Assembly: GCA_027924645.1 (NCBI GenBank)
Contig: BSBN01000040.1
Coordinates: forward strand, 620,001 to 684,000
From: Cunninghamia lanceolata
Taxonomy: Eukaryota > Streptophyta > Pinopsida > Cupressales > Cupressaceae
DNA length: 64,000 nt
Direction of reading: 5' to 3'
Shown: in pieces, positions 1 to 10,975 of the stretch
Position numbering within the stretch: position 1 is the first letter of the stretch
Layout: each line of letters begins with the position of its first letter
Position numbers and translations under genes: made by a program
Notes under the pieces: model-generated
The model's database searches: none
The model's input: only the letters and a program-made list of their open reading frames with translations
What the model was told of the DNA's origin: nothing

Positions 1-681
1 ATCAACCTTTTTGTAGGAGAGTGCCAGCTGAGGGCATTCATGTCATTGATGAGGAACCATCAGATATAGAATGAGATAATGGAGGCCTACATAGAAAAGG
101 TAGCAGGTACAAACCTATTCCTCATAACAGACTTCCCAAACCCAATGGCCTCTGAAATCCATTTCAGGGTAGCAGTCTAGTCCCCAAAAGCAAAAATTCT
201 GTCATTATACCAACAACACCTACAAGAGTGTGCCATTGAATTTGGGTTGTTCATGCATACTTCATTTGATCAAATAATGGCAATTTGTAAGAAGAGGTGG
301 AATACCTTTACCCAAGATCAGAAAAGGAGGGACATAGTATCCCCAGCCAACCTTAAATGGTTCATGAAGAAGGAAAGAGCTATATTCAAATTGATGGATA
401 AGTATAAGCAAGATTGGATAAGGGGATGCTTCAGGCCACCCCTAATCATTGAGCCCCTGTCCATGTGGACTAAATAGCTGGAAGATACTAGGTTTCAAGA
501 ATGGGTGAAGTAGGTTGATCAATTCAGAGGGAATGGCAATACAAACACTAGGACCTGGTCAATCTATTAATAGGAGTACAACCTCTTAGATAGGTTGTAC
601 AAGCTCAACAAATCTAGGTTGTGAGCAGTGCAGGAGGACCTGCAAACCCTCAAGCTCGGGGGAATGATGAGTGGTAGGTAG
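1..681 (+). pseudogene. Decayed open frame of unknown family (partial at window edge)
   Basis: Frame 1 reads continuously from base 1 to 681 with no frameshift, but carries stops at 67, 178, 475, 511, 568-573, 622 and 679. Nearly all are TAG or TAA where a CAG or CAA (Gln) codon fits, and the TGA at 622 fits a former CGA. The longest clean piece (247-477) is rich in Lys, Arg, Phe and Trp. The amino end lies outside the window. I do not recognise a domain; the style (no introns, decayed, beside retroelements) suggests a gag-like or other transposon protein, but this is inference. Confidence 0.4.
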
Positions 682-1711
682 CACTCATCTAGACATACAT
701 TTTTACTCCTTTTTTCTCATCTTTATACACTTCCTGTCTTGGTAATTGCACTATAGGAACTGTGAAGTCTTGTTTTAATTATGCTAATAAGAGATGAAAT
801 GTTGAAGCTACTATTATGATGAGAGGACCTATGTTTGAAGTGAAACTGACAGAATTATGCAAAATTATCTCTTTTTGTTTCGCAGGTATCCATTTCTCAG
901 GTGGAAGATAGTTTTGGGAACTCCAAAGATTATCCTAATTATCTCCAGAGCTGAGCAGGAGGGACACTGCACATCACTCCAACATTTTCCAGCATTGTTA
1001 GCGATCTTCGCAATTGAAGCAGCAGGACAGAGAAGGTTGGTGATCAGAAGACCTCTGGAGTCGTGTCCTAACAAGCTTTATAAGCGTCTCCAGAGTTTCT
1101 AGAAACTGCACAGTCTCCAAAGCTACACAGGGTCTATGGAATTAAACAGAGTCTCCAGCGTCACTTAACTCCAAGAATCTTCGAAGCTTCTGAAGAGCTA
1201 CGGAGTTCCACATATCAAGGCCAGAATGTCTAAGAAGATAACTCCATTGATCCAAAGGGACACAATGTACTTATAGTTGATTTTGCATGAGATTAGAGGA
1301 CTTCTAATAGTTGCTTTTTTTACAAGTTAAGTTCCTTTTTATCATGGCTTCCACAACCTATTGTGTTAAAAGTCAAACTCTGGATTTAAGGACACCTTCA
1401 GTGTCACTTGAGTCCTTTTTAAGATTTACATGATTATACTTTTAATAGGCAGTTGCATGTTTAAGTTCCAGAATAAGATGTATTTCATATCTCAAGTTGA
1501 ACTAAGAAGAAAGATAGTTAACTCCAGAAATATGATATCATCCAGATTGATATATATTGATAGAGGCAGCAAAATAAGATATAGATTTTTAGCATATTTT
1601 TATGTAATTTCATTCTTCGGCAGAAACATATATTTTTTAATACAATATACTTCGGATAGACTGGATTAAGGAAAGTAGTATTGTTATACTTTTGCTTTGA
1701 AATTTGTTTAG
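682..1711. other. Unannotated stretch
   Basis: About 1 kb of A/T-rich sequence between the decayed frame and the copia insertion. Short frames occur on both strands but none shows a recognisable domain or codon structure. I see no gene here. Confidence 0.4.
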
Positions 1712-1716
1712 CCTTC

Positions 1717-2773
1717 TGTTGGGATTTAAGGTGTCTCAACCTTGGTAATTCCTAGCATTGGTTATTTGATTTTTATTTATTTATTTGCTATGATATAATT
1801 TATGTTGCACATCCTATTCTGTCATTTAGTGTGAAGTGGCATGGTGTGTTGTCACTCCACTTGGAATGTGACTAGGATGGTCTACTTATCCCATGTGGAT
1901 ATAGGTGTCCCATATTGTGGTAGAGGTTTTCTGCCATGTGTTGGCATCTTCTGTAATGTGTAAGGAGTTATGACGTGTAAGTGTTATGACAGATTCCTAT
2001 GACAAATTCTATGACGTGTAAGAGTCAAGAATAGAAGGTTCTATGACAAGTGAAGACGTGTCGAAGAGCATCTTTGAGGAAGGCATCTTTGGGCGTCCAA
2101 GGTGGGCTATGACATGTAAGAGGAATATGCTATTTTAGTCAGTTTATGACAGATTCTCTTATAGCTGTAAGTGTTGTCATGTATGACAGATTCTATGACA
2201 GTTGTAAGGTGTGTAAGAGCATCTGCCATAGCCTATTCTTGGATGGAGCTCCCCACATTGGGAAGGCATGTTATGACAAGTGTAAAATCATGTTGTAATG
2301 TAGGACAAGTGTCCCTAGGCATGGGTTTTGGGCCATGAGGCCAATTTGGGCACCCATCTCTAGAAGCTTCCTATTTTGCCTTGTAAACTCTATATAAACA
2401 GGTGCTTGGATAGGAGATGCATAGTTTTATTGACAGGTACTGTTATGCTGCCAGAATATCTCCAAATACGAGTGTCGAAGACTCCTGAAAGAGCATTGGC
2501 TTTAAAACTGTATTGTAATATGTTATTGTTTACTGTAATACATTTGAGTTGTGCTTTGGAGTGTGGGGTTTTTCTCCCGAAAGGGTTTTCCCCAAGGTAT
2601 ATCTTGTCTCTCTCTCTCTCTATCTACATTATGTGTGAGTGTGTATGTTGCTGAAATCTCTGTGTTATTGTCTTAACGTCACTATAACTGTAAAGGTTTT
2701 AAAAGAATTTGCATACTTCTTCCCTCATTAGATCGGTGTAGGAAATGTGTTCCACATATCTTCCTTCCTTTCA
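1717..2773 (+). repeat. 5' LTR of the copia element
   Basis: Begins TGTTGGGATTTAAGG and ends CCTTTCA. It contains a TATA-like CTATATAAACAGG near 2389-2401 that is conserved in the 3' LTR and probably marks the promoter, plus a short CT microsatellite near 2607-2622. Short frames inside the LTR are not genes. Confidence 0.93.
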
Positions 2774-2775
2774 GT

Positions 2776-2790
2776 TGGTATCAGATCCTG
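2776..2790 (+). other. Primer-binding site, initiator-Met tRNA type
   Basis: TGGTATCAGATCCTG starts two bases after the 5' LTR. Plant retroelements primed by initiator Met tRNA carry TGGTATCAGAGC at this place; the copy here differs by one base in the first twelve. Confidence 0.85.
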
Positions 2791-2891
2791 ATCACCTTTG
2801 GTCCTAGTTGTTGGGTAGGGGTTTTTTGTACTGATCTTAGATTGAGTGGGAGTCTATGCATAGTATTCTATAATCTTGTTGCAGGAAGGAG

Positions 2892-5800
2892 ATGGCAAGC
2901 ACATCTAGAAGAGTAGAGGTGAAGTTTAATGGTAGCAATTTCGAGTTGTGGATGCTTAAAATAGAAGACATGCTTGTTGATACAGACCTATGGGAAACCA
3001 TTTCTGGTGTAAAACCAGTGGCAATGTCGCAAGATGATTGGGATCTCAAGGATCGGAAAGCTAAGGGTCTTGTGAGACTCTGTTTGGCTGACTATGTCTT
3101 GTTAAATGTCCATGAAGAGAAGATCGCGAAAGAACTATGGAAGAAACTGGGAGATGTTTATTAGGCCAAATCCCTGGTGAACAAGTTATTCTTGAGGAAG
3201 AAGTTGTTTTCTCTGAAGATGGGGGATGGAGAATCCATTGCAGACCATCTGAATGCCTTTAACATGCTAGTTGCATAGTTGACATCCGTTGGTGTGAAGA
3301 TGGAGGAGGATCGACGTATGACCTTGCTTTGTTCTTTGTCAGACTCATGGGACCATCTTGTAATGGCCATCGGGAGTACCACATCCATCTTTAAGATGGA
3401 TGAAGTGGTGTATTCACTGCTATCTGAAGAGATGTAGAGAAAATCATCTGAGTCGGCCAAAGAGGCTCTTGCGGTTCGTGGAAGACCCAAGGAGAAAGGG
3501 AAAAAGGACAAGAAATTTGAGTAGGGTAGATCCAAATCCTGTGGGAGATCTAAATCTCCAGGAAAGTCCAAGGCTCTCTGTTGTAATTGTGGTAAATCTG
3601 GACATTTCTGAAAGGAATGCAAAGAAGAGAAAAAGAAAAAGAAGAAGAATGTCTCATATTCAGATTCTGACAAGTCAGAAGATGATGGTGATGCTTTCAT
3701 CGTAGCCTTGGCCACCCATTCATCTGATGATGTGTGGCTGATTGGTTCTAGTGCCTCTTTTCACATGACCTCGCATCGATATTGGTTTACGAAGTATGAA
3801 GAGTTTGATGGTGGAAGAGTGTACCTTGGTGATGATTCTCATCTGAAGATTGTTGGTCGTGGAAGAGTCTCAATCTGATTTCCTGATGGATAAGTGAAGG
3901 GGATCTCTGGGGTTATGCACATCCCAGGCTTGGCATGGAACCTACTTTCTGTAAGTAAGTTGAATGATGCAGGTGTGCAGGTTGTCCTCTCTAGCGGAGG
4001 ATGCAAGATGACTAGAGGTGCTATGGTACTTGCGAAGAGTACTCGGAGAGGTACTCTATTTCAGCTGGATGCATGCACTACACAGTACAATAGTGCTTCT
4101 ATTTCAAAGAAAAGAGATTATGTCACTTCATCTTCACCATTGGAACCAGCGCAAAGAGATGTATTGCTTCAACTTCTGATGGTAGTGCATTTTGGGTACC
4201 CAAGGGTGCTCATGCCTTGGAAATGAAACTTCCAACTGAGAAGACAATGTTATGGCATAAGAGACTTGGTCGCATTGGTGAGAAGGGTCTTAGAGCCCTG
4301 AAAAATAAAAACCTCGTCGAGGGGTTAAATGATTGTAATTTCAAGTTTGACTTTTGCGAACATTGTATATATGGAAAGCAAAACTGTGTTTAATTTTACT
4401 CTAGTTCTCACAAGTCTTCTGGTGTGTTGGATCTTATTCATTCTGATGTGTTTGGTCCTGTGAATGTTCCTTCGATCTCTAAATCTGTATATTTGGTTTC
4501 ATTCATTGATGACTACAGTAGAAGGACATGGGTGTATTTTCTCATAAGCAAATCTGAAGTCTTTAGTCAGTTCAAAGAGTTTAAAGCTTTTGTTGAGAAT
4601 CAGACTGGCAAAAAGATTAAGTGTTTGAGAACTGATAATGATGGTGAGTCTTGTTCCACAAAGTTTGATAAGTTCTATAAAGAACATGGGATTGAAAGAC
4701 ATAAGACAACTCCATACACCCCTCAACAAAATAGATTTGCAGAGAGGATGAACAGGGCATTGATGGAGAGGGCTAGGAGTATGCTTAGTGATGCTAGCCT
4801 TCAACAGAAGTTTTGGGTTGAAGTTGTAGCCACTGCTTGCTACCTGGTAAACAGGTCTCCTACATCAGCTCTTGTTGATAAGACACCCATGGAGGTGTGG
4901 TCTGGTAAGAAGCCTTCATTAATACATCTTTGTGTTTTTGGTTGTGAGGCATATGCTCATGTGCCTAGGGAGAAAAGGTCAAAATTGGAGAACAAGGTTG
5001 TTAAGTGTATCTTCATTGGCTATGGTGTTGGTGTGAAAGGGTACAAGCTTTGGGATCATGTGGTCGAGAAAGTGTTGTATAGCAGAAGTGTTATTTTTAG
5101 AGAGCTAACACCTTCTATTGTTTTACAGCCAGAAGAGAAAGAAAAGAAAGAAGATGTGGTTCAATTTCCTTCTACCTCTGAGAAGATTGAACCGAAAGAC
5201 CCTGTGAGACCTGATGATGAGGAGAGCTCTAGCAGCTCTGAAAGCTCAGAAGAAGAAGCAGAACCTCAACCTCAGCCTTTGAGGAGGTCTACACGAACAA
5301 GGAAGCCACCTGCTAGGTTTGGTTATTCATTGCTAGATTCTAGTTGTGCTTTTGCCTTGATTATTAACACTGATGAGTCTAGAACTGTGACAGAGGCTAT
5401 GGGCATGAAAGATGCAGGTTCCTGGAAGGAGGCCATGGAAGATGAGAAGGCTTCTTTGGAGAAGAATAAAACTTGGGACTTGGTGCCTTTTCCTGAAGGA
5501 CGGAAACCTATTGGTTGTAAATGGGTGTTCAAGAAGAAATTTGGAGTAGATGGCAGTGTTGAGAAGTACAAGGCTAGATTGGTTGCGAAGGGGTATTCAA
5601 AAGTGGAGGGAATTGATTATGGTGAAATTTTCTCTCCCGTTGCAAAGCTGACATCTATTCAGTTCCTGTTATCTCTTGCAGCAGCTTATGACTTAGAGGT
5701 GGAGTAGATGGATGTGAAGACAACATTCCTTCATGGTGATTTGGAGAAAGAGATTTACATGTCACAACTAGAGCATTACATAGAAAAAGGTAAAGAAAAT

Positions 5801-6947
5801 TTGGTTTGCAAGTTAAAGAAGTCTTTGTATGGTTTGAAGCAATCTCCTAGGATGTGGTACTTGAAGTTTGATGCCTTTATGTTGTCCATTAGATTTCTAA
5901 GATCGAAATCAGATCATTGTGTGTATTGCAAGTTTGACAATGATCGCAGTCTCATTATTGCACTGTATGTTGATGATGATTGGGAATGGTAAGAATATGA
6001 TTTCTGATTTGAAGTCTCAGTTGTCAGCACAGTTTGAGATGAAGAACTTAGGGGCAGACAGGTACATTCTGGGAATGGAAATCAGAAGAGACAAAGCTAA
6101 CAGAAAACTTTGGTTAAGCCAGAGTAAGTATGTGAAGACCGTGATGGAGAGATTCAGCATGGCAGATTGTAAACCATTATGTGTTCCTGTTTCTTTGAGG
6201 ACCAAGTTATCTGTTAATGATTGTCCAAAGTATTATTCTGAGACGAAGGGCATGAGTAGAGTACCTTATGCTAGTGTTGTTGGCAGCTTGATGTATGCTA
6301 TGGTTTGTACTAGACCAGACATTGCCCAAGCAGTGGGAGTCCTTAGTCAGTTTATGGCTAATCCTCGACGGGTACATTGGGATGCAGTGAAGAGAGTGTT
6401 CAGATATTTGCAGGGTACTTCTGAGTATTCCCTATGTTATCATGGTCATCCTATAGGACCTTTGCATTCTGTGAGTATTCGAGGATTTGTGGATTCTAAA
6501 TGGGCGGGTGACATTGACAGCAGGAGATCCACCAGTGCTTATGTGTTTACTATGTTCGATGGTGCAATCAGTTGGATGAGTAAGCGGTAACCTGTGGTCA
6601 CTTTATCCACGACAGAAGCAGAGTATATGGCAGCTACCCATGCTTGTAAGGAAGCCATTTTCCTTAAGAGATTGTGTTCAGATATTGGGGTTGATGCAGG
6701 ATAGATTACTATATGTTGTGACAGTCAGAGTGTGATTTCTTTAGCAAAGAATCCAACTTTCCATGCCAGAACAAAGCATATTGATGTACAGTTTCATTTT
6801 GTGCGAGACATGGTGGAAGATGGGAAGATGACATTGGAGAAGATAGATACTTTGAAGAATGTTGCGGATGCATTGATGAAACTAGTGGGCACTGATAAGT
6901 TCAGATGGTGTTCGGAGTCTATGGGCCTCTCAGCATATAGCAATTAA
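2892..6947 (+). pseudogene. Copia gag-pol polyprotein, inactivated by stop codons
   Basis: ATG at 2892 opens a copia gag. A zinc knuckle (C-x2-C-x4-H-x4-C) lies near 3580-3625 and a protease-like segment follows. The integrase core carries FIDDYSR, RTDNDGE and FAERMNR. Reverse transcriptase follows with YGLKQSPRMWY and YVDD, then RNase H with STTEAEYMAA and a final stop at 6945. In-frame stops are at about 3162, 3274, 3436, 3523, 3609, 3878, 3890, 4391, 5707, 6588 and 6702. Most fit C-to-T changes of CAG, CAA or CGA. Frameshifts occur near 4150 and just after YVDD near 5975. The order integrase before RT defines Ty1/copia. The copy cannot make a polyprotein. Confidence 0.93.
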
Positions 6948-6981
6948 ATCCTGTTATTTCTATTGGCTCTTACAAGGTGTT

Positions 6982-6996
6982 CAACAAGCGGGAGAA
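6982..6996 (+). other. Polypurine tract before 3' LTR
   Basis: CAACAAGCGGGAGAA ends exactly at the 3' LTR start. This is the usual site of plus-strand priming. Confidence 0.7.
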
Positions 6997-8056
6997 TGTT
7001 GGGAATTAAGGTGTCTCAACCTTGGTAATTCCTAGCATTGGTTATTTGATTTTTATTTATTTATTTGCCTATGATGTAACTTATGTTGCACATCCTATTT
7101 TGTCATTTAGTGTGAAGTGGCATGGTGTGTTGTCACTCAACTTGGAATGTGACTAGGATGGTCAACTCATCCCATGTGGATATAGGCGTCTCATATTGTG
7201 ACAGAGGTTTTCTGCCATGGGTTGGCATCTTGTGTAATGTGTAAGGAGTTATGATGCGTAAGTGTTATGACGGATTCCTATGATAGATTCTATGACGCGT
7301 AAGAGTCAAGAATAGAAGGTTCTATGACAAGTGAAGACATGTGTCGAAGAGCATCTTTGAGGAAGGCCTCTTTGGGCGCCCAAGGTGGGTTATGACATGT
7401 TGTAAGAGGAATATGCTATTTTTAGTCAGTTTATGATAGATTCTCTTACAACTGTAAGTGATGTCATGTATGACAGATTCTATGACAGTTGTAAGGTGCG
7501 TAAGTGCATCTGTCATAGCCTATTCTTGGATGGAGTGCCCCACATTGGAAAGGCATGTTATGACAAGTGTAAAATCTTGTTGTAATGTAGAACAAGTGTC
7601 CCTAGGCGTGGGTTTTGGGCCATAAGGCCAATTTGGACACCCATCTCTAGAAGCTTCCTATTTTACCTTGTAAACTCTATATAAACAGGTGCTTGGATGG
7701 GAGATGCATAGTTTTATTGATAGGTACTGTTATGCTGCCAGAATATCCCCAAATACGAGTGTCGAAGACTCCTGAAAGAGCATTGGCTCTAAAACTGTAT
7801 TGTAATCTGTAATTGTTTACTGTAATACATTTGAGCTATGTTTTGGAGTGTGGGGTTTTTCTCCCGAAAGGATTTTCCCCACAGTATATCTTGTCTCTCT
7901 CTCTGTCTATATTATGTGTGAGTGTGTATGTTGCTGAAATCTCTATGTTATTGTCTTAATGTCACTATAACTGGAAAGGTTTTAAAAGAATTTGCATCCT
8001 TCTTCCCTCATTAGATCGGTGTAGGAAGTGTGTTCCGCGTACCTTGCTTCCTTTCA
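6997..8056 (+). repeat. 3' LTR of the copia element
   Basis: Aligns along its whole length with 1717-2773 and has the same ends and TATA-like box (near 7678-7690). It is followed at once by the CCTTC target duplication. Confidence 0.93.
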
Positions 8057-8061
8057 CCTTC

Positions 8062-10640
8062 AGTTCTGAAGGTGTGAAGCAAGGGCCCACTCCCACCAAC
8101 AGATAAGAGGCTAGAATATTCTCTGCTTTATTATGTTATTTCAGCTTTCTTAAATATAGTCTTTTACTATTTTCAGAAGATAGATCAATTACTGTTAAAA
8201 GCAATCTTATTTCTATTTAATGAATGTTTAGTTTTTTTGTGAATCAGATAGATCATTTCAGCAGATTACTATTTCAATTCTTAGATCAGATTTTCCTTTC
8301 AAGCAAGTAGTTAGAAGCATGAGTTTGATTAATTAAGGAAATTCAATTCAGTAGATTAGTTAAGGATTGTTGATTATCAAATTTCTATTGCAAACAACCA
8401 TGGACACAGCCCTAGATTTGACACATAAAATATGATTAAATGCCAAGGAACGGCGACCCTTGTCACTTGGGCCATTGGATCTACTAGTGCTTGGTGAACA
8501 AAGGGCTCGGTTGGGAAATGAATTAAATAGAAGCATGATGCTTTCTCATTAGTTGTGGCTCTTTGATCAAGCAATTAGCAAGCACTTTGGCACCTTGTCG
8601 ATGTACCAACACCATTGATCTTAAAGGCAAAGGGTTCTCGACTATTGATTACTATAGGCACTTGGTGACTACTGTAAAGTGTTTGGGGATTCTTGGAGGA
8701 ATAAGAAATGAATGTGTGGCATGTTTTGATTGATAGTGGATTTGACCAAGTATAAAGAAAACATTTGTGAAGCTTCTGGATAGCAAATGAACATGATCCA
8801 AATGGAAGGGTAATCTGAGATGTCGATTTAAGGCCATGTTCAAAAGCTTTAAACCAACAAAATTAACCCTTAATTTTCAAGAAAAGAATAACAAATACAA
8901 GGGTTTTGCTAAGGAAAGGGTTCAGCTACAAGTTGATTCAAGGAGGTGAAAGCATTATAATCTCAATTGGTGAAGGACTATGTGAGGTTGGCCAAAGACA
9001 TTATGAGGACTTGTTGATTAATTGTAGAGGAAGTTGTGATTTTGGTGTTGTCTTCTTGAGTGAATATAATATAGTTGATAATGACCATATTGACAGTGGA
9101 AACCAAAAGATAGAGGACTTGGTTGAGTATAGGCTACTTTGTAGCAATTAATTAGCACCTAAAAATTGATGGAATTAGGTTGTGACAAACACAATGCATG
9201 CACATTTGGGGAAGATATTCTCTCATATTCTTCCAAATAATCTAATCTAAAAGAGTGTCTTGTCAAAAACATAGGTATGGGCGACATGGTAATAGAGGTC
9301 CTCCATACATTAAATTTATTCTTTGGGCTTGATTGAATTTACTTTTTGGCTTGTGATGAATTAAATACCCAATCACATTAGTGCATAAAGAGACTTATTT
9401 ACAAAAGGTTTTTGCAACAAATTTAATAAACAAATGGCATACTTGATGAAACATGTGATCCCTTGTGCAAGAGGATTAGAGAAAATACCAAATAAGCAAC
9501 AAATCTAGGGCAAAATCGGTGAGTTATAAGTATGACTTCCCTCTATGAAATTAGGGCTAGATCTTTTCCTATTGAAGTTGGTTAAGTGCATCCTCTAGTC
9601 TTGTATGTTCTTAGGTCTCAATATTTTGTTCAAGTCTGACTTATTGTGTCTCTCATGTCTATAAAATCTAGAGAAGGTGCTTGTATGTAGAAATCCTCTC
9701 CGTGATTTGAATTTCTCCATAGTTGGTTGAGAATTTGAGGGGATAATAATATATCTTTGGGGCTATATTTTCTAGTTTGTTATTTTTGGTTAGTTGACTA
9801 TCGCAACAATTGTAAATTTCTTCAATGTCTTTCAAGATTCTTTTTAGAATAACATATGGGTTTTTTATCAACTATGAATTATTAAACTAAATTTGGTTAT
9901 GAAGTTTTTGGTAGTTTGTGAAGTGCATTTAGATAAAATTGTAGCTAGACTGATGAGATTTTAAACTGCATTTTTGGTTCTTTGTTTTGTTTGATTCATA
10001 TCTTGTTAATTCTATTCTTACATATGTGTTATGTGTTTACACTTGATTTCAAATCTTGACTCTATCACCAATTGATTAAGGCACATGTCTTTTAGTAGTT
10101 GATCCTTCCATATTTAAAATATGTCATCTATTCTTTATTAGTTACTTTTGTTATTATACTACTAGTTTATATAATCTAGTAATATTACTCTCTGTAATAT
10201 ATTTTGAGAGCTTTCAAATATTACCCAATTTTAGAGGATTATTTATTTCTTAAGTTTTCAGGTGTTATGTGTGAAGTATGATTATGTGAATGATATCACA
10301 TTTGGAGATATAAAACTTATTTGCATATATGGCCTGATACAAATTGTAAGTTGTTAAGAGATCTTTACATCAATAAGACTAGTAAGCCAATGTAAGGGGT
10401 GTTCAGTGACAAATCTTTGGAATATCCTTATACAAAGGGTGTAGCTAAGTTGTGTGATCTAGTTTGTTTTTCATTTCTTTCATTATCCTATAAAGATCTC
10501 TGGGAATACCCTCCTTAGTCCTATAGGTCCAGAAGTGTAGAAGAGTTTCTTGCTCTTGTTAATTGGCCTAAAATTGCTCATAGTCTCATCGTGAGTCTTG
10601 CCTTTTCAATCTAAACCAACATAAGTCTTCAAGATTAAGT
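8062..10640. other. Unannotated stretch downstream of the COV-like gene
   Basis: A/T-rich sequence with no recognisable gene. A plus-strand frame at 8906-9151 (81 codons) is the longest and matches nothing I know. I report it as unannotated rather than as a gene. Confidence 0.4.
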
Positions 10641-10680
10641 CTCAAGTGCATTCTTTAGGATTGTGTGATTCACTTTGGAT

Positions 10681-10975
10681 CACCAACAAAATAGTGTCAT
10701 TGTTGAGAAAGTTATCTATTGTCAAAGATTTGATCTATTGATGTTTTATATGATTACCGTATTGGTTTCAATATTGTGATTAGTTTAGTCATTTTGCTTT
10801 ATGTGCAAAGTTGGCATCTCATCAACAAGCACCAATTGAATAGTGCCATTGCTGGGGATTGAAGATTGCTCTGTTATTTGAAGATCCAGTTATATTGTTG
10901 TGGATGTGTCATTTTTCTTTAGTGTAGCATTTTTTTAACTTCCACCAACATAATGGCGTCAAGGAAAAGATTGTG
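10681..10975 (+). repeat. Three copies of a degenerate retroelement leader motif
   Basis: CACCAA followed by a decayed TGGCGCC-type stretch occurs at 10681, 10830 and 10943. The copy at 10843-10858 reads GTGCCATTGCTGGGGA and resembles the Asp-tRNA primer site (TGGCGCCGTTGCCGGGGA) of some Ty3/gypsy elements. A related CACCAACATAATGG is at 20841. These are probably leftovers of old gypsy leaders; the assignment is weak. Confidence 0.3.

Larger units (their letters stand above)
1717..8056 (+). mobile_element. Complete Ty1/copia LTR retrotransposon with 5-bp target duplication
   Basis: A 6.3-kb element with two LTRs (1717-2773 and 6997-8056), both starting TGTTGGG and ending TTTCA. It is flanked by the identical 5-bp duplication CCTTC at 1712-1716 and 8057-8061. 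A primer-binding site follows the 5' LTR and a purine-rich tract precedes the 3' LTR. The interior has the copia order gag, integrase, reverse transcriptase, RNase H on the plus strand. In the first 340 bp or so of the LTRs I count by eye roughly 20 differences (about 5-6%), so the insertion is not recent. It lies downstream of the COV-like gene. Confidence 0.95.

Noticed and set aside
3161..3715. 184-codon minus-strand frame
   Set aside because: It is the reverse of the copia gag and zinc-knuckle region, which has the real domain signal on the plus strand.
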